A stretch of DNA of 59,884 nucleotides from Betaproteobacteria bacterium HGW-Betaproteobacteria-14. Lineage in GTDB: Bacteria; Pseudomonadota; Gammaproteobacteria; Burkholderiales; Rhodocyclaceae. A model generated the notes under the pieces. It searched no databases and had not been told where the DNA came from. It saw nothing but the letters and a program-made list of their open reading frames with translations. Location: assembly GCA_002840845.1 (NCBI GenBank), contig PHCS01000008.1, forward strand, positions 1 to 59,884, given 5' to 3'. Both the position numbers and the translations under genes were made by a program. Below are positions 46,125 through 54,664 of the stretch, one piece after another. Within the stretch, counting starts at the first letter, position 1, and the number at the start of each line of letters is the position of its first letter.

Positions 46125-47543
46125 ATGGATTTGCGATACTTCATCAATCAGTGCGCCGAGGCCAACGAGCTGAAGCGCGTCAAGGCCGAAGTCGATTGGA
46201 ACCTGGAAATCTCCCACGTCTCCAAGCTGACGGAGGAGAAGAAGGGCCCGGCCCTGCTGTTCGAGAACGTCAAGGGCTACGACAGCCCGGTGTTCACCGG
46301 CGCCTTCGCCACCACCAAACGCCTCGCCATCATGCTCGGCCTGCCGCACAACCTGACGATGTGCGAATCGGCCCAGCAGTGGATGAAGAAGACCATCACC
46401 TCCGAGGGCCTCATCAAGGCGAAGGAGGTCAAGGACGGCCCGGTGCTGGAGAACATCCTCACCGGCGACAAGGTCGACCTCAACATGTTCCCGGTGCCGA
46501 AGTTCTTCCCGCTCGACGGCGGGCGCTACATCGGCACCATGGTGTTCGTCGTGCTGCGCGACCCGGAGACCGGCGAGACCAATCTCGGCACCTACCGCAT
46601 GCAGATGCTCGACAACAAGACCTGCGGCGTGCAGATCCTGCCGGGCAAGCGCGGCGAGCGCATCATGAAGAAGTACGCCAAGATGGGCAAGAAGATGCCC
46701 GCCGCCGCGGTGATCGGCTGCGACCCGCTGATCTTCATGGCCGGCACGCTGATGCACAAGGGCGCCAACGATTTCGACATCACCGGCACGGTGCGCGGCC
46801 AGCCGGCGGAATTCCTCATGGCGCCGCTGACCGGCCTGCCGATCCCGGCCGGCGCCGAGATCGTGCTCGAAGGCGAGATCGACCCGAACAACTTCCGCCA
46901 GGAAGGCCCCTTCGCCGAATACACCGGCTACTACACGGACGAGCTGCACAAGCCGATCCTCAAGCCGGCGCTGGAAGTGAAGCAGATCCTCCACCGCAAC
47001 AATCCGGTGCTGTGGGCCACGGGCCAGGGCCGTCCGGTGACCGACGTGCACATGCTGCTCGCCTTCACCCGCACCGCCACGCTGTGGACGGAGCTGGAGA
47101 AGATGCGCATCCCCGGGGTGCAGTCGGTCTGCGTGCTGCCGGAATCCGCCGGCCGCTTCTGGGCCGTGGTGTCGATCAAGCAGGCCTACCCCGGCCATTC
47201 CCGCCAGGTCGCCGACGCGGTGATCGGCAGCAACACCGGTTCCTACGGCATCAAGGGCGTCATCACGGTGGACGAGGACATCATGGCCGACGACCTGCAG
47301 CGCGTGTTCTGGGCGCTGTCCTGCCGCTACGACCCGATGCGCGGCACCGAGCTGATCAAGCGCGGCCGCTCGACGCCGCTCGACCCGGCTCTGCACCCCG
47401 ACTCCGACAAGCTCACCACCTCGCGCATCCTCATGGACGCCTGCATTCCCTACGAGTGGAAGCAGAAGCCCGTCGAGGCGCGCATGGACGAGGCGATGCT
47501 GGAGAAGATCCGGGGACGCTGGAGCGAGTACGGCATCGATTAA
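46125..47543 (+). CDS. ppcB: Phenylphosphate carboxylase, beta subunit (UbiD family)
   Basis: 472 residues from ATG 46125, preceded by AGGAGA. UbiD fold throughout: the prFMN-contact Arg region GTYRMQMLDNKTCGVQ, and the E-x4-E pair in RQEGPFAEYTGYYTDE (variant EGPFAE in place of EGPFGE). About 53 kDa, matching the beta subunit of Thauera aromatica. Forms the carboxylating complex with PpcA, PpcC and PpcD, turning phenylphosphate and CO2 into 4-hydroxybenzoate and phosphate. Confidence 0.93.
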   Translation: MDLRYFINQCAEANELKRVKAEVDWNLEISHVSKLTEEKKGPALLFENVKGYDSPVFTGAFATTKRLAIMLGLPHNLTMCESAQQWMKKTITSEGLIKAKEVKDGPVLENILTGDKVDLNMFPVPKFFPLDGGRYIGTMVFVVLRDPETGETNLGTYRMQMLDNKTCGVQILPGKRGERIMKKYAKMGKKMPAAAVIGCDPLIFMAGTLMHKGANDFDITGTVRGQPAEFLMAPLTGLPIPAGAEIVLEGEIDPNNFRQEGPFAEYTGYYTDELHKPILKPALEVKQILHRNNPVLWATGQGRPVTDVHMLLAFTRTATLWTELEKMRIPGVQSVCVLPESAGRFWAVVSIKQAYPGHSRQVADAVIGSNTGSYGIKGVITVDEDIMADDLQRVFWALSCRYDPMRGTELIKRGRSTPLDPALHPDSDKLTTSRILMDACIPYEWKQKPVEARMDEAMLEKIRGRWSEYGID

Positions 47544-47549
47544 TGCTCG

Positions 47550-47608
47550 TCATTCCCGCGAAAGCGGGAATCCATACAACGCCTGGATCCCCGCTTTCGC
47601 GGGGATGA
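47550..47608. repeat. CATTCCCGC-family inverted repeat between ppcB and ppcD
   Basis: 25-base arms at 47550-47574 and 47584-47608 (right arm with two changed bases) around TACAACGCC, same size and spacer length as the copy at 28345. Confidence 0.88.
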
Positions 47609-47632
47609 CGTGGCTAGATCAAGGAAGGGAAC

Positions 47633-48142
47633 ATGGAAAAAGCGAAAGACATCAAGCTGGTCATCCTCGACGTCGATGGCGTCATGACCGACGGGCGCAT
47701 CGTCATCGACGACAACGGCCTGGAGCAGCGCAACTTCGACATCAAGGACGGCTTCGGCGTGGTCGCGCTGCAGATGACCGGTGTCGACGTCGCCATCATC
47801 ACCTCGAAGAAATCCGGCGCCGTGCGCCACCGCGCCGAGGAGCTGAAGATCAAGCACTTCCACGAGGGCATCAAGAAGAAGACCGAGCCCTACGAAGTCA
47901 TGCTGAAGGAACTGAACATCACCGATGCCCAGGTGGCCTACGTCGGCGACGACCTGGTGGACCTGTCGATGATGAAGCGCGTCGGCCTGCCCATCGCGGT
48001 GGCCGACGCCGTGCAGGAGGTGAAGGATGCGGCCGAGTACGTGACGCAGGCGCGCGGCGGCTACGGTGCCGTGCGCGAAGCGGCGGAGCTGATCCTCAAG
48101 ACGCAGGGCAAGTGGGACAAGATCCTCTCGAAAATCGGCTGA
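47633..48142 (+). CDS. ppcD: Phenylphosphate carboxylase, delta subunit (HAD phosphatase family)
   Basis: 169 residues, 18 kDa. KdsC-like HAD motifs in order: ILDVDGVMTDGRI (motif I DxD), IITSKKSGAVRHRAEEL (Ser/Thr motif II and downstream Lys), VAYVGDDLVDLSMM (motif IV GDDxxD), all intact. In the known enzyme this subunit supports phenylphosphate turnover in the carboxylase complex. AAGGAAGGGAAC precedes the ATG. Confidence 0.92.
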   Translation: MEKAKDIKLVILDVDGVMTDGRIVIDDNGLEQRNFDIKDGFGVVALQMTGVDVAIITSKKSGAVRHRAEELKIKHFHEGIKKKTEPYEVMLKELNITDAQVAYVGDDLVDLSMMKRVGLPIAVADAVQEVKDAAEYVTQARGGYGAVREAAELILKTQGKWDKILSKIG

Positions 48143-48181
48143 GCCGGCGAACAGCAACCAAACATCATTCAGGAGCAGAGC

Positions 48182-49639
48182 GTGTCAAAAATTTCAGCAC
48201 CGAAAAGCAACCGCGAGTTCATCGAGGCCTGCGTCAAGGCGGGCGACGCCGTGCGCATCAAGCAGGAGGTGGATTGGGAAAACGAGGCCGGGGCGATCGT
48301 GCGCCGCGCCTGCGAACTGGGCGCCGCCGCGCCGTTCATGGAGAAAATCAAGGACTATCCGGGCTTCAGCTACTTCGGCGCGCCGTTGTCAACGTATCGC
48401 CGCATGGCGATCTCTCTCGGCATGGACCCGGCCTCCAGCCTGCCCGAGATCGGCAAGGAATACCTGAAGCGCACCAACAGCGAGCCGATCGCCCCGGTGC
48501 TGGTCGACAGGAAGGATGCGCCCTGCAAGGAGAACATCCTCATGGGCAAGGACGTCGACCTGTGCAAGCTGCCCGTGCCGCTGGTGCATGACGGCGACGG
48601 CGGCCGCTATGTCGGCACCTGGCATGCCGTGGTGACCAAGCACCCGGTGCGCGGCGACGTGAACTGGGGCATGTACCGGCAGATGATGTTCGACTCGCGC
48701 ACCATGTCGGGCGCGGTGTTCCCCTTCTCGGATCTCGGCAAGGCGCTCAACGAGTACTACCTGCCGCGCGGCGAGACCTGCCCCTTCGCCACCGCCATCG
48801 GCCTGTCGCCGCTGGCCGCGATGGCCGCCTGCGCGCCCTCGCCGATCCCGGAGCCGGAACTCGTCGGCATGCTGTCGGGCGAACCTGCGCGCCTGGTCAA
48901 GTGCGAAACGAACGACCTGGAAGTGCCGGCCGACGCCGAGATCATCATCGAAGGCGAGATCTGCCCCGACTACAAGGTCGAGGAAGGCCCCTTCGGCGAA
49001 TACACCGGTTATCGCACCAGCCCGCGCGACTTCCGCGTGACGTTCCGCGTGAACTGCATCACCTACCGCAACAATGCGACGATGACCATCTCCAACATGG
49101 GCGTGCCGCAGGACGAGGGCCAGCTGCTGCGCTCCTTCTCGCTCGGCCTGGAACTGGAAAAGCTGCTGAAGAGCCAGGGCATCCCGGTGACCGGCGTGTA
49201 CATGCACCCGCGCTCGACGCACCACATGATGATCGTCGGCGTGAAGCCCACCTATTCCGGCATCGCCCAGCAGATCGCGCAGCTCGCCTTCGGCAGCAAG
49301 CTCGGACCGTGGTTCCACATGGTGATGGTGGTGGACGACCAGACCGACATTTTCAATTGGGACGAGGTCTACCACGCCTTCTGCACGCGCTGCCATCCGG
49401 TCAACGGCATCCACGTCTACAAGAACACCACCGGCACGCCGCTCTATCCGTACGCCACGCCGCACGAGCGCAAGTACTCGATCGGCTCCAAGGTGCTGTT
49501 CGACTGCCTGTGGCCGGTGGACTGGGACAAGATCAACGACGTGCCGACGCTGGTGTCGTTCAAGAACGTCTACCCGAAGGACGTCCAGGAAAAGGTCATG
49601 AGCAACTGGACGGCCTACGGCTATCCGGAAGTCAAATAA
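48182..49639 (+). CDS. ppcA: Phenylphosphate carboxylase, alpha subunit (UbiD family)
   Basis: 485 residues from GTG 48182 after CAGGAGCAGAGC. UbiD family: Arg region NWGMYRQMMFDSRTMSGAVF and the complete E-x4-E pair in VEEGPFGEYTGYRTSP, which match the Glu residues that act with prFMN in UbiD and Fdc1. About 54 kDa, as in Thauera. Paralogue of PpcB. Confidence 0.93.
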   Translation: MSKISAPKSNREFIEACVKAGDAVRIKQEVDWENEAGAIVRRACELGAAAPFMEKIKDYPGFSYFGAPLSTYRRMAISLGMDPASSLPEIGKEYLKRTNSEPIAPVLVDRKDAPCKENILMGKDVDLCKLPVPLVHDGDGGRYVGTWHAVVTKHPVRGDVNWGMYRQMMFDSRTMSGAVFPFSDLGKALNEYYLPRGETCPFATAIGLSPLAAMAACAPSPIPEPELVGMLSGEPARLVKCETNDLEVPADAEIIIEGEICPDYKVEEGPFGEYTGYRTSPRDFRVTFRVNCITYRNNATMTISNMGVPQDEGQLLRSFSLGLELEKLLKSQGIPVTGVYMHPRSTHHMMIVGVKPTYSGIAQQIAQLAFGSKLGPWFHMVMVVDDQTDIFNWDEVYHAFCTRCHPVNGIHVYKNTTGTPLYPYATPHERKYSIGSKVLFDCLWPVDWDKINDVPTLVSFKNVYPKDVQEKVMSNWTAYGYPEVK

Positions 49640-49651
49640 GGAGAAATGGCG

Positions 49652-49906
49652 ATGAACAAGTGGGAAGTTTTCGTGATGGACATGTCGGAACTGGCCGAGG
49701 GCAAGGATATCGAGCTCTCCATCCGCACCCTCAATGCCGGCCTGCACAAGTACACCTACAAGCGCGTGAAGTGCCAGGTCTCCGCCAAGCAGGACAAGTT
49801 CCCCGACAGCCTGCAGGTGCGCATGGGGCGCGGCCAGCTGTCCGCGAGCAAGTACTCCATCAAGGTGCTGGAGGAAGTGCAGCGCATGCCAGAGAAGTAT
49901 CTCTGA
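49652..49906 (+). CDS. ppcC: Phenylphosphate carboxylase, gamma subunit
   Basis: 84 residues from ATG 49652, which is eight bases after AAGGAG; the in-frame ATG at 49646 is too near the ribosome site. MNKWEVFVMDMSELAEGKDIEL and the basic middle (YTYKRVKCQVSAKQDKF) belong to a family seen only with phenylphosphate carboxylases, about 10 kDa. Its function is not known from sequence. Confidence 0.88.
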   Translation: MNKWEVFVMDMSELAEGKDIELSIRTLNAGLHKYTYKRVKCQVSAKQDKFPDSLQVRMGRGQLSASKYSIKVLEEVQRMPEKYL

Positions 49907-49927
49907 TTGGATGGACGGAGCAACGCC

Positions 49928-51286
49928 GTGGCCAACGTGGACTTGCGGTCTTTCCTCGACGGCCTCGGCGTCGATCTTCTCAGGGTAAAGGAATCCGTCT
50001 CTCCGAAGCATGAAATCGCCGCAGTACTGAGGCAGGCACAAAACGGCGGCCATGCCGTGCTCTTCGAGCAGGTCGCCGGCTTTCCCGGCGTGCGCGTCGT
50101 CGGCAACCTGCTGTCGAGCCGCCGGCTTGCCGCGCGCGCCCTCGGCACGGACGAGGCGCGTCTGATCGAAACCTATGTTGCGAAATCGGCGCAGGGCGTG
50201 GCGCCGGTCGCCGCGCGTGAGGTGCCGGTGCAGGAAGTCGTGCATCGGCAGCCGGCCGACGTTGCCGCGCTGCTGCCCCTGATGACGCACCACGAGAAGG
50301 ATGCCGCGCCCTTCCTCACCTGCGGCATGGTGCTGGCGCGCGACCCGGTCAGCGGCATGCGCGGCATGGGCATCCACCGCATGATGTTCAAGGGCGGGCG
50401 GCGCTTCGGCATCCTGCTCGCCAATCCGCCGCTGTCCTTGTACCTCGCCAACGCCGAGAAGCAGGGCAAGCCGCTCGAAGTCGCGGTCGCCCTGGGCGTC
50501 GATCCGGCCCTGTTCCTTGCTTCGGTGGTGAAGACCGGTCCGCTCGGCCCGGACAAGATGGACATCGCCGGCAGCCTGCGCGGCGCGCCCGTCGAACTGG
50601 TGCGCGCACTGACGGTGGATGTGGACGTGCCGGCGCGCGCAGAGGTCGTCATCGAAGGCCATGTCCTGCCCAGCGTGCGCGAGCCGGAAGGCCCCTTCGG
50701 CGAGAACACCGGCGCCTACTTCACCAACACTAGCCCTGTCATCGAAGTGACCGCCGTCACCCACCGCAAGGACTACATCTTCCCGGCCCTGTGCCCTTGG
50801 ACGGCGGAGATCGACACGCTGCTGTCGCTGGCCGGCGGGGCGGAACTGCTCGGCCAGCTGAAGGGCCTGGTGCGCGGCGTGGTCGACCTGGAACTGGTGC
50901 CCGGCACCTGCAGCTTTGCCGCCGTCATCGCCGTGAAGGACTGCCCGGGCCACGAAGTGCGCCGCCTGATCCATCTCGCGCTCACGCTCGACCGGCGCCT
51001 CAAGGTGCTGACGGTGGTCGACGACGACATCGACATCCGCGACCCGCGCGAGGTGTCGTGGGCGCTGTCCACCCGCTTCCAGCCCGAGCGGGATACCGTC
51101 ATACTCGGCGGCATGGAAGGCTACATCATCGATCCTTCCGCAGGGGGCGGCGGCAGTGGGTCCAAGATCGGATTCGATGCCACGCGCGGCGCCGGGGGTG
51201 CATTCGACAAGATCACCCAGCCGGCGGCGGCGGTCGCCAGGGCGAAAGCCGTGCTCGGCGCGGCATTGAACAAGGGAAGCATATGA
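49928..51286 (+). CDS. UbiD-family decarboxylase-like protein of the phenol operon
   Basis: 452 residues from GTG 49928, seven bases after ACGGAG; a TTG start at 49907 touching the ppcC stop is less likely. UbiD fold with MGIHRMMFKGGRRFGILL and the full E-x4-E pair in PEGPFGENTGAYFT. Third UbiD paralogue in the operon, corresponding to the orf7-type gene of Thauera. It may act on a related phenolic acid or run the reverse step; not known. Overlaps ubiX by four bases. Confidence 0.87.
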   Translation: MANVDLRSFLDGLGVDLLRVKESVSPKHEIAAVLRQAQNGGHAVLFEQVAGFPGVRVVGNLLSSRRLAARALGTDEARLIETYVAKSAQGVAPVAAREVPVQEVVHRQPADVAALLPLMTHHEKDAAPFLTCGMVLARDPVSGMRGMGIHRMMFKGGRRFGILLANPPLSLYLANAEKQGKPLEVAVALGVDPALFLASVVKTGPLGPDKMDIAGSLRGAPVELVRALTVDVDVPARAEVVIEGHVLPSVREPEGPFGENTGAYFTNTSPVIEVTAVTHRKDYIFPALCPWTAEIDTLLSLAGGAELLGQLKGLVRGVVDLELVPGTCSFAAVIAVKDCPGHEVRRLIHLALTLDRRLKVLTVVDDDIDIRDPREVSWALSTRFQPERDTVILGGMEGYIIDPSAGGGGSGSKIGFDATRGAGGAFDKITQPAAAVARAKAVLGAALNKGSI

Positions 51287-51867
51287 AACTGGTTGTCGGA
51301 ATATCCGGCGCGAGCGGAGCCATTTACGGCGTCCGCATCCTGGAGGTACTCAAGAAGGCGGGCGTCGAGACGCATCTCGTCATGAGCGACTCGGCCAAGC
51401 GCACCCTCGTCTACGAAACCGATTACTCGGTCGACGACGTGAAGAAGCTTGCCAGCCATGTGCACGACATCAACGACGTCGGCGCCTGCATCTCCTCGGG
51501 CTCCTTCCGCCATGCCGGCATGGTGCTCGCGCCGTGCTCGATCAAGACGCTGTCGGCGATCGCCAATTCCTTCAACACCAACCTGCTGGTGCGCGCCGCG
51601 GACGTGACGCTGAAGGAGCGCCGCAAGCTGGTGCTGATGCTGCGCGAGACGCCGCTGCACCTGGGGCACCTGCGCCTGATGACGCAGGTGACGGAGACCG
51701 GCGCCGTGCTGGTGCCGCCGCTGCCGGCCTTTTACCACCGGCCGAAGACGCTCGAGGACGTGATCATGCAGTCGGTCAACAAGGCGCTCGACCAGTTCGG
51801 CCTCGACCTGGATCTTTTCAAGCGCTGGACCGGCAACGAGGAACGGGAAGCGATGAAGAGCAAGTAG
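51283..51867 (+). CDS. ubiX: UbiX-like flavin prenyltransferase
   Basis: 194 residues. VGISGASGAIYGVRILEVL, the APCSIKTLSAIANSFNTNLLVRAADVTLKERRKLVLMLRETPLH core (key part TLSAIA) and VIMQSVNKALDQFGLD are typical of UbiX/Pad1. It joins dimethylallyl phosphate to FMN to make prenylated FMN, the cofactor of UbiD enzymes. Position directly after three UbiD-type genes implies a dedicated cofactor supply. Confidence 0.93.
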   Translation: MKLVVGISGASGAIYGVRILEVLKKAGVETHLVMSDSAKRTLVYETDYSVDDVKKLASHVHDINDVGACISSGSFRHAGMVLAPCSIKTLSAIANSFNTNLLVRAADVTLKERRKLVLMLRETPLHLGHLRLMTQVTETGAVLVPPLPAFYHRPKTLEDVIMQSVNKALDQFGLDLDLFKRWTGNEEREAMKSK

Positions 51868-51882
51868 ATGGGAGGTGCGGCC

Positions 51883-52308
51883 ATGGCGGTTTCGGAACGC
51901 ATGACGGAAGCAGAAGCGGCGACCCTGCTGCTTGAAGGAGAGGCCTGCACGGGCCTGGGCGAAGGGGCCGGCTTCACGCAGCTGGAATGGGTGCAGCGGG
52001 AATTCCTCGCCAAGCTCGGCTTCGAACCCTATCCGGGCACCTTCAACCTGCACATGAGCGGGCCGGACTGGGAGGAAGCGAAGCGCGTCATGGCGCGCGA
52101 GCCGGGGATTTCCATCACGCCCGAGCCGGGCTTCTGCGCGGCGAAGTGCTTTCTCGTCGTCGTGGCCGGACGCATCACCGGCGCGGTGGTGTTTCCCGAG
52201 ATCGGCGGCTATCCGCCGGACAAGTTCGAAGTCGTCTCAGCCGTGCCGATGCGCCAGGCATTGGGGGTGGTCGACGGCGACAGCGTCGTCGTCAGCATCG
52301 TTTGCTGA
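51883..52308 (+). CDS. Archaeal-type CTP-dependent riboflavin kinase homologue (DUF120)
   Basis: 141 residues from ATG 51883, six bases after GGGAGG; ATG 51868 is too close. TGLGEGAGF (23-31), LGFEPYPGTFNLHM (45-58), AAKCFLVVV (86-94), GGYPPDKFEVVSAVPMR (108-124) and DGDSVVV (131-137) follow the archaeal RibK pattern (LGFxPYPGTLN, CF, DxIEIIA, DGDxV). RibK phosphorylates riboflavin to FMN using CTP. Bacteria normally use RibF, so an archaeal-type kinase placed between ubiX and a Nudix gene suggests FMN supply for prFMN. Homologues of unknown function sit at this place (orf9) in Thauera. Confidence 0.8.
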   Translation: MAVSERMTEAEAATLLLEGEACTGLGEGAGFTQLEWVQREFLAKLGFEPYPGTFNLHMSGPDWEEAKRVMAREPGISITPEPGFCAAKCFLVVVAGRITGAVVFPEIGGYPPDKFEVVSAVPMRQALGVVDGDSVVVSIVC

Positions 52309-52824
52309 ATGGGCCGGTATTGCCAGCATTGCGGCGCCGTATTGACGGAGCTGACTTTGGCGGACGGCAGGACGCGCGCGCAGTGCGGGCGTTGCGGCGA
52401 AATCGCCTGGCGCAACCCGGCGCCGGTGGGCATGGCGCTCATCGCGCACGAAGGCGGGCTGGTGCTGATCCGCCGCCTGGCCGATCCGCTCGCCGGCTAC
52501 TGGGCGCCGCCGGCCGGCTATGTGGAGAGCGGCGAGTCGGTGCCCGAGGCGGTCATCCGCGAGGCGCGCGAAGAAACGGGACTGGAGATCGCCCTCGATG
52601 GACTGTACGAAGTTTACTCGCGCGCCGACGTGAATGTGCTGATCGTCGCCTACCGCGCCCGCGTGGTTAGCGGCACGCCTGTGGCGGGCGACGACGCCAT
52701 CGAGATCGGACTATTCGCGCCGGGAGCATTGCCGCAGGAAGCGCCGCCTTCGAGCGGCGCGGCAATCGACGAATGGCTTTACGGCGTCATCCTCGACGCA
52801 ACGGCGCCGTGGCGCCGAAACTGA
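52309..52824 (+). CDS. Nudix hydrolase with N-terminal zinc ribbon
   Basis: 171 residues, starting right after the kinase stop codon. Cys pairs C5/C8 and C26/C29 form a zinc ribbon, and GYVESGESVPEAVIREAREETGL (residues 70-92, key part REAREETG) fits the Nudix box G-x5-E-x7-REUxEExGU exactly. Substrate unknown. MutT-like proteins occur at this place in Thauera's phenol operon (orf10). A role in making dimethylallyl phosphate from the diphosphate for UbiX is possible but not shown. Contains one AAAGTCAG motif and another across its stop codon. Confidence 0.87.
   Translation: MGRYCQHCGAVLTELTLADGRTRAQCGRCGEIAWRNPAPVGMALIAHEGGLVLIRRLADPLAGYWAPPAGYVESGESVPEAVIREAREETGLEIALDGLYEVYSRADVNVLIVAYRARVVSGTPVAGDDAIEIGLFAPGALPQEAPPSSGAAIDEWLYGVILDATAPWRRN
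52335..52358 (-). repeat. Bipartite motif copy 13
   Basis: AAAGTCAG, ten bases, ACGGCG on the minus strand, near the 5' end of the Nudix gene. Confidence 0.8.
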
Positions 52825-52828
52825 CTTT
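52805..52828 (-). repeat. Bipartite motif copy 14
   Basis: AAAGTCAG, ten bases, ACGGCG on the minus strand, spanning the Nudix stop codon and adjoining the next ribosome site, as copy 8 does. Confidence 0.8.
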
Positions 52829-52843
52829 CAGGAGATCAGATAA

Positions 52844-53305
52844 ATGATAGGAAAAATAACGCCCCAAATGCCGGAGAAGCTGGTCGCCTACCTGCGCCCC
52901 GGCGCGCCCGGCCTGCTGCTCACCGCCGGCGCGGACGGCTACGCCACCTCCGCCTACACCTGGATCCTGGCGCTGGATGCCGGGCGGGTGCGCTTCGCCG
53001 TGGACGAGGGCGGCTCGACCATGGCCAACCTGCAGCGCAGCGGGCAGGCCTCGCTGCAGATCATCGGCCAGGGCGATGTCTCCTTTCTCGTCAAGGGCCG
53101 CGCCCGCCAGATCAAGCCGCAACTCGAAGGCGCCGCGCCCTACGTGATCATGCTCTACGAGATGGAAGTGATTGGCGCCAAGGACCAGTCCTGGCCGGGC
53201 GTGTCCACCAACGCGCTGTCCTATGCCTGGCCCGCCGAGCAGCGCGAAGCCATGCTGGCCATGGAGCAGGCGGTGTACAAGGAGATGCGCGACAGCAAGG
53301 CCTGA
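52844..53305 (+). CDS. Split-barrel flavoprotein, pyridoxamine phosphate oxidase family
   Basis: 153 residues; CAGGAGATCAGATAA precedes the ATG. GLLLTAGADGYATSAYTWILALDAGRVRFAVDEGG (key part ATSAYTWILA) and ANLQRSGQASLQIIGQGDVSFLVKGRARQI (key part ASLQIIG) fit the FMN-binding split barrel. Function unknown; it is part of the same plus-strand run as the ligase, and a second family member lies by the regulator (39572). Confidence 0.78.
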   Translation: MIGKITPQMPEKLVAYLRPGAPGLLLTAGADGYATSAYTWILALDAGRVRFAVDEGGSTMANLQRSGQASLQIIGQGDVSFLVKGRARQIKPQLEGAAPYVIMLYEMEVIGAKDQSWPGVSTNALSYAWPAEQREAMLAMEQAVYKEMRDSKA

Positions 53306-53358
53306 CCACGGGAAACGAATCGAGCGAAGCGGAGAGGCTTTTTTGTTCAACCATAACC

Positions 53359-54657
53359 ATGCCCTATTTCGACCAAACCACCGAAACCCTGCCGAGAGAT
53401 CAGCTCCAGGCCTTGCAATTCACCAAGCTGCAGACCCTGGTGTCAACACTGTGGGAGCACAACCGCTTTTACACCGGCAAGTGGAAGGCCGCCGGCGTCC
53501 AGCCGGGTGACATGAAGTCGCTCGCCGACCTGTCGCGCCTGCCGCTTACCACCAAGGGCGAGCTGATGGCAGACCAGGCCGCCAACGGGCCCTTCGGCAA
53601 CAACCTGACATATCCGATCGATCATTACGTGCGCTTCCATCAGACGTCCGGCACCACCGGCGTGCCGCTCAAGGTGCCCGACACCGAAGCCGGCTGGCAG
53701 TGGTGGGGCCGCTGCTGGGGCCACGTGCTGGCCGGCGCCGGCGTGACGGCGGCCGACCGCGTCTTCATGGCCTTCTCCTTCGGCCCCTTCGTCGGCTTCT
53801 GGGCCGCCACCGAGGGCGCGCGCCAGCTCGGCGCATTGATGGTTCCCGGCGGCGGGCGCGATTCGCCGCAGCGCCTCGAACTCATGCGCGAGGTCGGCGC
53901 CACCGTGCTCTGCTGCACGCCGACCTACGCGCTGCGCCTGGCGGAAGTGGCGCGCGAGACCGGCTTCGATCTCTCCACGATCCCCATGCGCTCCATCGTC
54001 AATGCCGGCGAGCCGGGCGCCAACGTGCCGTCGACCAAGGCGCGCATCGAGGAGGCGTGGAAGGCCAAGTGCTACGATCATGCCGGCGCCACCGAAGTCG
54101 GCGCGCATTCCTTCGAATGCGAGGCCCAGCCCGGCGGAACCCATCTCATCGAGGGCGAATACATTGCCGAGATCCTCGATCCCGCCACCGGCCAGCCGGT
54201 GGCGGAGGGCGAGCGCGGCGAGCTGGTCATCACCAACCTCGGCCGCACGGGCTTCCCCATCATCCGTTATCGCACCGGCGACGTCGTGCGCACCACCACG
54301 CAGCGTTGCGTCTGCGGGCGCACCTCGCTGCGCTTCGAGGGCGGCATCATCGGCCGCGCCGACGACATGGTGACGGTGCGCGGCGTCAATGTCTATCCGG
54401 CGGGCGTGGAGAACATCCTGCGCAAGTTCGCCGAGGTCGACGAGTTCCGCATCACCGTCAACAAGCAGCGCCAGATGGACGAGATGGATGTCGAAGTCGA
54501 GCTGTGCGAAGGCGCCGACCCCAACGTCGTGCATGCCATTGCCGAGCGGCTGGACACGATGCTCTCCTTCCGCCCGCGCGTGCATTTCGTCGCCCGCAAC
54601 GTGCTGCCGCGCTTCGAACTGAAGGCCAAGCGCTTCCACGTCAATCGCGACGCGTGA
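53359..54657 (+). CDS. Phenylacetate-CoA ligase-family acyl-CoA ligase
   Basis: 432 residues. AMP-binding P-loop QTSGTTGVPLKV, YDHAGATEVGAHS, IRYRTGDVV, RGVNVYPAGVENIL and the catalytic Lys in RFELKAKRF place it in the PaaK-like group of aryl-CoA ligases. In the phenol pathway the next step is activation of 4-hydroxybenzoate to its CoA ester, which this enzyme could catalyse; the canonical 4-hydroxybenzoate-CoA ligase is of a different subfamily, so this is a candidate only. 53 bases after the split-barrel gene. Confidence 0.87.
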   Translation: MPYFDQTTETLPRDQLQALQFTKLQTLVSTLWEHNRFYTGKWKAAGVQPGDMKSLADLSRLPLTTKGELMADQAANGPFGNNLTYPIDHYVRFHQTSGTTGVPLKVPDTEAGWQWWGRCWGHVLAGAGVTAADRVFMAFSFGPFVGFWAATEGARQLGALMVPGGGRDSPQRLELMREVGATVLCCTPTYALRLAEVARETGFDLSTIPMRSIVNAGEPGANVPSTKARIEEAWKAKCYDHAGATEVGAHSFECEAQPGGTHLIEGEYIAEILDPATGQPVAEGERGELVITNLGRTGFPIIRYRTGDVVRTTTQRCVCGRTSLRFEGGIIGRADDMVTVRGVNVYPAGVENILRKFAEVDEFRITVNKQRQMDEMDVEVELCEGADPNVVHAIAERLDTMLSFRPRVHFVARNVLPRFELKAKRFHVNRDA

Positions 54658-54664
54658 GCAGCCG

